The position numbers and the translations under genes are program-made. Positions 27,938 through 32,570 of a stretch of 32,570 nt of DNA are shown here, one piece after another. Every line of letters begins with the position of its first letter. The first letter of the stretch is position 1. The stretch is from Crenothrix sp. D3. GTDB taxonomy: Bacteria; Pseudomonadota; Gammaproteobacteria; Methylococcales; Methylomonadaceae. The DNA lies in the NCBI GenBank assembly GCA_002134785.1, contig MBQZ01000028.1, positions 1 to 32,570 on the forward strand. Direction: 5' to 3'. Under the pieces are notes generated by a model. It made no database searches, was not told the DNA's origin, and saw nothing but the letters and a program-made list of their open reading frames with translations.

Positions 27938-28484
27938 TTTTATCCCCACACGGTTAGCAGGCTTGCAAGTCGTGCAACGCCTAGCCATCACCGACACACG
28001 CGGATTTTTATCACGGTTTTATTGTGCGGATGAGTTTCGTGAGATGGGAATAACTAAACCCATCGCGCAAATAAATCACACCTTAACACGGCAACAAGGC
28101 GCGGTGCGCGGCTTACATTTTCAACACCCGCCCTACTCAGAAACCAAGTTAGTTAGTTGTCTACACGGTGAAATATGGGATGTTGCCGTTGACCTGCGCT
28201 ATAATTCGCCTACTTTTTTACACTGGCATGGTGAAATACTCTCTGCGGATAATCGTAAAAGTTTGTTAATTCCCGATGGTTACGCACACGGTTTTCAAGC
28301 CTTAACACCTGATTGTGAGTTAATTTATCTGCATACTGAAGCCTATCATCCCGAAGCAGAAGGTGGTTTATCAGTGACTGATCCACGTTTAAATATTACT
28401 TGGCAGTTACCTATCAGCGAATTATCGCCGCGTGACGCTAACCATCCTCTTATTAGCCCAGATTTTCATGGAATCGTGTTATGA
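27924..28484 (+). CDS. RmlC-like sugar 3,5-epimerase
   Basis: The 186-residue cupin resembles dTDP-4-dehydrorhamnose 3,5-epimerase. The catalytic His65 lies in VRGLHFQ, followed by GEIWDVAVDLR (82-92), IPDGYAHGF (116-124) and DPRLNITW. The usual aromatic residue of the active site may be Tyr141. Neighbours make a CDP- rather than dTDP-sugar, so the likely substrate is CDP-4-keto-6-deoxyglucose, epimerised at C-3 and/or C-5; which carbon cannot be told. Its start lies inside the end of rfbG. Confidence 0.9.
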   Translation: MARFNFIPTRLAGLQVVQRLAITDTRGFLSRFYCADEFREMGITKPIAQINHTLTRQQGAVRGLHFQHPPYSETKLVSCLHGEIWDVAVDLRYNSPTFLHWHGEILSADNRKSLLIPDGYAHGFQALTPDCELIYLHTEAYHPEAEGGLSVTDPRLNITWQLPISELSPRDANHPLISPDFHGIVL

Positions 28485-29707
28485 AATGCCGCCACTGTCA
28501 CACTGAACTTCATTTATCGTTTATTGATTTAGGTACAGCTCCGCCGTCTAACGCCTATCTGACACTGTCTAGTTTATCCACACCTGAAAAACATTATCCA
28601 TTACGCGTGTTGGTGTGTAATGAATGCTGGCTAGTGCAGACGGAAGATTATGCCAATGCCGATGAATTATTTTCAGCTGATTATGCCTATTTCAGTTCTT
28701 TTTCCAGTAGCTGGTTAGCCCACGCAGAACACTATGTAGAAACCATGATAGCCCGATTTGCTTTAACGGAGACTTCTCATGTTATTGAAGTTGCCGCCAA
28801 TGACGGTTATTTATTGCAATACGTTAAAGCACACGGCGTGCCTTGTCTGGGCATTGAACCCACCACCAGCACCGCGAATGCCGCACGCGCCAAAGGCATT
28901 GAAATTGTCGAAGATTTTTTTGGTGTGACTTTAGCCCAAGCCTTAGTTGAACAAGGCAAAGCCGCCGATTTAACCGCTGCTAATAACGTCTTAGCCCACG
29001 TTCCTGACATTAATGATTTTGTCGCAGGTTTCGCGCTGTTATTAAAACCCTCAGGCGTTGCCACCTTTGAATTCCCGCATTTATTACGTTTAGTTGCTGA
29101 TAATCAATTTGACACTATTTATCACGAACATTATTCCTATTTATCACTGACTGCCGTACAACGTATTTTTGCTGACAATGGCTTACAAGTATTTGATGTT
29201 GAAGAACTGACTACTCACGGTGGTAGTTTGCGGGTTTATGCGCAACGCAGTGATAAAGGTATACGCGCCATTAGTCCGAATGTGGCGCGTTTATTAGCGA
29301 TTGAAACCGAGGCGGGTATTACTACCCCCGTGTTTTATAATGGTTTTCAAGCTAAAGCAGATAAAGTAAAAAATGACTTTCTAGGTTTTTTGATTGATGC
29401 TAAACGCGCGGGTAAAACCGTTGCAGGTTATGGTGCAGCCGCAAAAGGCAACACGCTATTAAACTATGCAGGTGTACGCCCTGATTTATTGCCTTATGTC
29501 GTTGACCGCAATCCAGCTAAACAACATAAATTCTTACCCGCCAGCCGCATTCCCATCGTCGATGAACAACAACTGCAACAAACCAAGCCTGATTATGTGC
29601 TAATTTTGCCGTGGAATTTACGCACTGAAATTACGGTACAACTGGCGTATATTCGTGATTGGGGTGGGCAGTTTGTTACTGCCGTGCCTCACTTAACTGT
29701 TGAGTAA
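28481..29707 (+). CDS. Sugar C-methyltransferase (TylCIII/NovU-like)
   Basis: The 408-residue protein has the three-part layout of nucleotide-sugar C-methyltransferases: an N-terminal zinc module with Cys3, Cys6, Cys46 and Cys49, a SAM-binding core with VIEVAANDGYLL (101-112) and a FDTIYHEHYSYLS segment bearing the catalytic Tyr/His, and a Rossmann-like C-terminal domain (GYGAAAKGNTLLNY). Family members add a methyl group at C-3 of 4-keto-6-deoxy sugars, which fits the dehydratase and epimerase upstream. It overlaps the epimerase by 4 bases (ATGA) and abuts the next gene. Confidence 0.92.
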   Translation: MKCRHCHTELHLSFIDLGTAPPSNAYLTLSSLSTPEKHYPLRVLVCNECWLVQTEDYANADELFSADYAYFSSFSSSWLAHAEHYVETMIARFALTETSHVIEVAANDGYLLQYVKAHGVPCLGIEPTTSTANAARAKGIEIVEDFFGVTLAQALVEQGKAADLTAANNVLAHVPDINDFVAGFALLLKPSGVATFEFPHLLRLVADNQFDTIYHEHYSYLSLTAVQRIFADNGLQVFDVEELTTHGGSLRVYAQRSDKGIRAISPNVARLLAIETEAGITTPVFYNGFQAKADKVKNDFLGFLIDAKRAGKTVAGYGAAAKGNTLLNYAGVRPDLLPYVVDRNPAKQHKFLPASRIPIVDEQQLQQTKPDYVLILPWNLRTEITVQLAYIRDWGGQFVTAVPHLTVE

Positions 29708-30535
29708 ATGATGAAAATCGCTGTTACAGGCGCGACGGGGTTTATTGGTCGCCATGTTCTCACTGCTTTACAAGCGACTGACGCGGAAGTTATTGCCGTA
29801 GTGCGTGATGCGTCCACGTTAGGTGCTACTGTTCATACTGTGGTAATGGATATTGCTAAGCCTAGCGAGAAGGCGTTTGCACAACTAGGCTATCCCGATG
29901 TTCTCATTCATTTGGCGTGGGACGGTTTACCGAATTACAAATCCTTGCATCATTTTGAAACCGAACTCCCAAAACATTATTCATTTCTTAAACAGCTTAT
30001 CGAGGCAGGCTTACCTGCTGTCGTAGTAGCAGGAACGTGTTTTGAATACGGGCTGCGTTCGGGTGCATTGTCTGCTGATTTGTTGCCACAACCTGCCAAT
30101 GCTTATGCTTACGCTAAAGCCGCATTACATCAGCAATTACAACTGTTACAAACGACGCACACATTTAAGCTGACGTGGGCGCGGTTGTTTTATTTATACG
30201 GCGCTGGGCAAGCATCTACCTCACTGTACACGCAACTACAACACGCTATCACACGCGGTGATACCGTGTTCAATATGTCAGGTGGTGAACAATTACGCGA
30301 TTTTTTACCTGTAGAAATTGCTGCTCAGCAGTTAGTTCAACTGGCAATGAATCAAGATGCTAGAGACACCGTGAATATCTGTTCAGGTCAGCCAATTTCT
30401 GTGCGCCGTTTAGTTGAACAATGGCTACATGAAAAAAACAGCAATATGCAGCTAAACCTCGGCTATTATCCCTACCCCGATTATGAGCCAATGGCATTTT
30501 GGGGTGACTTACCACTTGAAGGAAAAACGCCATGA
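29708..30535 (+). CDS. SDR-family sugar ketoreductase
   Basis: The 275-residue NAD(P)-binding protein has TGATGFIG (7-14) and Tyr133-x3-Lys137, the catalytic pair of extended SDRs. RDFLPVEIAA and ICSGQPISVRRLVE are typical of sugar epimerase/reductases. In this operon the best job is reduction of the 4-keto group after C-methylation, ending the nucleotide-sugar pathway. It starts at the base after the previous stop; a second ATG follows directly, so the exact start could be either. Confidence 0.88.
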   Translation: MMKIAVTGATGFIGRHVLTALQATDAEVIAVVRDASTLGATVHTVVMDIAKPSEKAFAQLGYPDVLIHLAWDGLPNYKSLHHFETELPKHYSFLKQLIEAGLPAVVVAGTCFEYGLRSGALSADLLPQPANAYAYAKAALHQQLQLLQTTHTFKLTWARLFYLYGAGQASTSLYTQLQHAITRGDTVFNMSGGEQLRDFLPVEIAAQQLVQLAMNQDARDTVNICSGQPISVRRLVEQWLHEKNSNMQLNLGYYPYPDYEPMAFWGDLPLEGKTP

Positions 30536-31596
30536 GTCAACGTAAACTATTCAGTGTCCAAGGATTACCCGTTTTTCAAAATAAGATGTTTGCTGATAGC
30601 GGGGCCGCATTAGCGTGTCCTAAAGGTGAACTGTGCTTAGTACAAGACGATAATACGGGGCTGATATTCAACGCGGCATTTGATGCCAGCTTGCTACACT
30701 ATGATGCGGATTATCAAAATGAACAAGCCTGTTCGAGCTTGTTTCGCCAACATTTAGACACGGTCAAAGCCATTATTCATCGCCATTTTGCTGATAAAAA
30801 CTTGCTTGAAGTCGGTTGTGGTAAAGGCTACTTTTTGGAATACTTGCAACAAGCAGGCTATCACATCACAGGCATAGACCCCGCATACCAAGGCGATAAT
30901 CCAAACATCATTAAAGCCTGTTTTACCGCTGACTCAGGCTTAGCGGCGGACGCACTTATTTTGCGCCATGTCTTGGAACACATTGAAAATCCAATCGAAT
31001 TTCTTAGTACATTAGCGCAAGCCAATGGGGGTAAAGGGCAAATTTATATTGAAGTGCCGTGTTTTGATTGGATAATCGAACACCGTGCGTGGTTTGATAT
31101 TTTCTATGAACACGTCAATTATTTTCGCCTTGCTGATTTTCAACGCTTATTTGGTAAAGTCTACGAAAGCGGTCATGTATTTGGCGGGCAATATTTGTAT
31201 GTGGTTGCCGACTTAGCCAGCTTACAAATCCCTGTGTGTACTGCTCAAGACAGAGTAACCTTCCCTAACGATTTTTTAGTCGATATTGACCGCCTTGCCG
31301 TGCTTGCCAAAACCAAACGTAATGCAATCTGGGGCGGTGCGTCAAAAGGCGTCATTTTCGCATTGTATATGCAGCAAGCAGGCGTTACGATTGACTGGGT
31401 TATTGACATTAATACCGCTAAACAACACAAATTTATTGCAGGATCTGGCTTAAAAGTATCCACGCCAGACGAAGCAATTACTCAGCTACAGCAAGATGCT
31501 ATTATTTTTGTCATGAACTCCAATTATTTGCCAGAAATTATCGCTGCCACCCACAACCAATTTACTTACCTACAGGTAGACCACCGTGAATTTTGA
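30532..31596 (+). CDS. Second SAM-dependent methyltransferase with degenerate zinc site
   Basis: The 354-residue protein resembles the C-methyltransferase two genes upstream in layout: SAM site LLEVGCGKGYFLEYL (91-105), DIFYEHVNYF segment and a Rossmann-like C-terminal domain (WGGASKGVIFALYM). Of the usual N-terminal zinc cysteines only Cys29 and Cys35 remain; where a CxxCG is expected the sequence reads DDNTGLIFN. It is thus a divergent relative that may methylate a different position or substrate. It overlaps the reductase by 4 bases and the next gene by 11. Confidence 0.85.
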   Translation: MSQRKLFSVQGLPVFQNKMFADSGAALACPKGELCLVQDDNTGLIFNAAFDASLLHYDADYQNEQACSSLFRQHLDTVKAIIHRHFADKNLLEVGCGKGYFLEYLQQAGYHITGIDPAYQGDNPNIIKACFTADSGLAADALILRHVLEHIENPIEFLSTLAQANGGKGQIYIEVPCFDWIIEHRAWFDIFYEHVNYFRLADFQRLFGKVYESGHVFGGQYLYVVADLASLQIPVCTAQDRVTFPNDFLVDIDRLAVLAKTKRNAIWGGASKGVIFALYMQQAGVTIDWVIDINTAKQHKFIAGSGLKVSTPDEAITQLQQDAIIFVMNSNYLPEIIAATHNQFTYLQVDHREF

Positions 31597-32320
31597 CCAA
31601 GAAGTCCAACAACGTATCGCCGCTATCGGTGAAGATGAAGCCTTAAAAGCCCGCGCCGCTGAATTTATGCAAGCCTCACTCGCGCCCAAATATTCGTACA
31701 ATTTTTCGTGGCTAGGCAGACCCATCATTCAATATCCGCAAGATATGGTCGCCATGCAGGAAATTATTTGGCAGGTGCAACCTGATTTAATCATTGAAAC
31801 AGGCATTGCGCATGGCGGCTCATTAATCTTTTCTGCCTCAATGTTGGAACTCATCGCCAGTTGCACAGGCAATCAAGGTGAAGTATTGGGATTAGACATC
31901 GACATTCGCCCACATAACCGCGCCGCTATTGAAGCTCACCCATTGTTTAAACGTATCACCATGCTTGAAGGCTCCAGCATTGCCGATGACATTATTGCTC
32001 AAGTGACTGCCAAAGCCGCAGGTAAACAGCGAGTGCTGGTGTGCTTAGATTCCAATCATACCCACGACCACGTTCTGGCAGAACTGCAAGCCTACGCGCC
32101 ACTCACCAGCGTAGGCAGTTATTGCGTGGTCATGGATACCGTGGTTGAAGATGTTGCCGATGAATTATCAAACAACCGTCCGTGGGGTAAAGGCAACAAT
32201 CCCAAAACCGCCGTGTGGGAATATTTAAAAACCCACGATGAATTTAAAATCGATCAAAGTATTCACAATAAATTACTAATCACCGTCGCGCCCGATGGTT
32301 ATTTAAAGCGTGTTAAATAA
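31586..32320 (+). CDS. CmcI-family (cephalosporin hydroxylase / sugar O-methyltransferase) protein
   Basis: The 244-residue protein belongs to the CmcI family, many of whose members act as SAM-dependent O-methyltransferases of sugars. Visible are WLGRPIIQYPQDM (42-54), DLIIETGIAHGGS (67-79), LGLDIDIRPHN with metal/SAM Asp residues, and CLDSNHTHDHV. The start is GTG, with AGGTAG 8 bases upstream. It is the last gene of the sugar operon and could O-methylate the deoxy sugar or the glycan made from it. Confidence 0.88.
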   Translation: MNFDQEVQQRIAAIGEDEALKARAAEFMQASLAPKYSYNFSWLGRPIIQYPQDMVAMQEIIWQVQPDLIIETGIAHGGSLIFSASMLELIASCTGNQGEVLGLDIDIRPHNRAAIEAHPLFKRITMLEGSSIADDIIAQVTAKAAGKQRVLVCLDSNHTHDHVLAELQAYAPLTSVGSYCVVMDTVVEDVADELSNNRPWGKGNNPKTAVWEYLKTHDEFKIDQSIHNKLLITVAPDGYLKRVK

Positions 32321-32331
32321 AATCAAGCACA

Positions 32332-32463
32332 ATGAAACAAGCCGTTGAAAGTGACATTACTTTGCATTTACAAACGCTGGCACACGTTTTGGCAGAGCAG
32401 CCCAATGTACAATTTGCGGTTTTAATTAGTAGTCAAGTCAATGGTATAGCTAAAGCAGTATAA
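32332..32463 (+). pseudogene. Truncated nucleotidyltransferase (MNT-type) remnant
   Basis: A 43-codon frame begins MKQAVESDITLHL and ends FAVLISSQVNGIAKAV. The last part matches the opening of minimal nucleotidyltransferase antitoxins, which read GSxxxGxA then carry DSDWD; here the first Gly of that motif is Ser and the frame stops before the catalytic aspartates. It sits just before an IS630-type transposase, so insertion of that element is the likely cause. A small intact gene cannot be ruled out. Confidence 0.5.
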
Positions 32464-32482
32464 TTTGATTATTTTAAATTAG

Positions 32483-32570
32483 ATGACATATTCAGCCGAT
32501 TTCCGCCAAAAAGTATTGGCGATTAAAGAACAAGAAGGGTTAACACAAGCGGAAGCGGCAGAGCGTTTTG
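32483..32570 (+). mobile_element. 5' end of an IS630-family transposase gene, cut by the window
   Basis: The 29 visible codons encode MTYSADFRQKVLAIKEQEGL and a following helix-turn-helix start (TQAEAAERF). This is the usual opening of IS630-family transposases, with xYSxDFRxKVL and a helix-turn-helix. The rest lies outside the window. The left end of the element is probably near 32459, since the preceding gene is truncated there at a TA dinucleotide, the target preferred by IS630 elements (inference). Confidence 0.7.

Overview
The window is from a gammaproteobacterial chromosome. The evidence is the gene order hisC – tyrA/aroA fusion – cmk – rpsA – ihfB (as in Pseudomonas and relatives), the order argS – SPOR protein – lptM – lysA, a DUF2058 protein, MltD and FtsK. 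Moderate G+C and protein style suggest Thiotrichales (Beggiatoa-like) or Methylococcales, but that placement is inference. No rRNA, tRNA or CRISPR array was seen.

Layout. (1) 149-6707, minus strand: an A+T-rich two-gene module next to ihfB. The first gene encodes a 1485-residue SF2 helicase with a C-terminal PD-(D/E)XK nuclease; the second, translationally coupled, encodes a 702-residue protein I do not recognise. It looks like an acquired anti-mobile-element (defence) module and is the best candidate here for an undescribed system. A strong leftward promoter lies just beyond it. (2) 7010-13188, minus strand: an aromatic amino-acid/cmk/rpsA/ihfB supra-operon with a good sigma-70 promoter before hisC, a structured rpsA leader and a terminator between rpsA and ihfB. 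(3) 13563-14561, plus strand: a small Cys/His hydrolase without a signal peptide, followed by a small exported protein. The pair recalls type VI amidase effector/immunity pairs but is unproven. (4) 14889-17192, plus: ftsK with its own terminator. (5) 17242-21954, minus: argS, an FtsN-like SPOR protein, lptM, lysA, a DUF2058 protein and a Cys-rich DUF2934-like protein, tightly packed. (6) 22110-23711, minus: an MltD-type lytic transglycosylase whose N-terminal conserved motifs are split by a long insertion. (7) 24336-25909, plus: a PAP2 membrane phosphatase coupled to an MJ1255-family glycosyltransferase, ending in a terminator. (8) 26109-32320, plus: seven overlapping or abutting sugar genes: rfbF, rfbG, an RmlC-like epimerase, a C-methyltransferase, an SDR ketoreductase, a second methyltransferase and a CmcI-family protein. 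(9) 32332-32570: a truncated nucleotidyltransferase gene and the 5' end of an IS630-family transposase.

How the genes work together. Region 8 is internally coherent. Glucose-1-phosphate is activated to CDP-glucose, dehydrated to the 4-keto-6-deoxy sugar, probably epimerised, C-methylated and reduced, giving a branched CDP-6-deoxy-3-C-methylhexose-type surface sugar that may also be O-methylated. Regions 5 and 6, with ftsK, serve division and the envelope: diaminopimelate decarboxylation, septal peptidoglycan binding, LPS-assembly support and murein turnover. Region 2 joins aromatic and histidine biosynthesis to nucleotide supply and translation, an arrangement conserved in many gammaproteobacteria.
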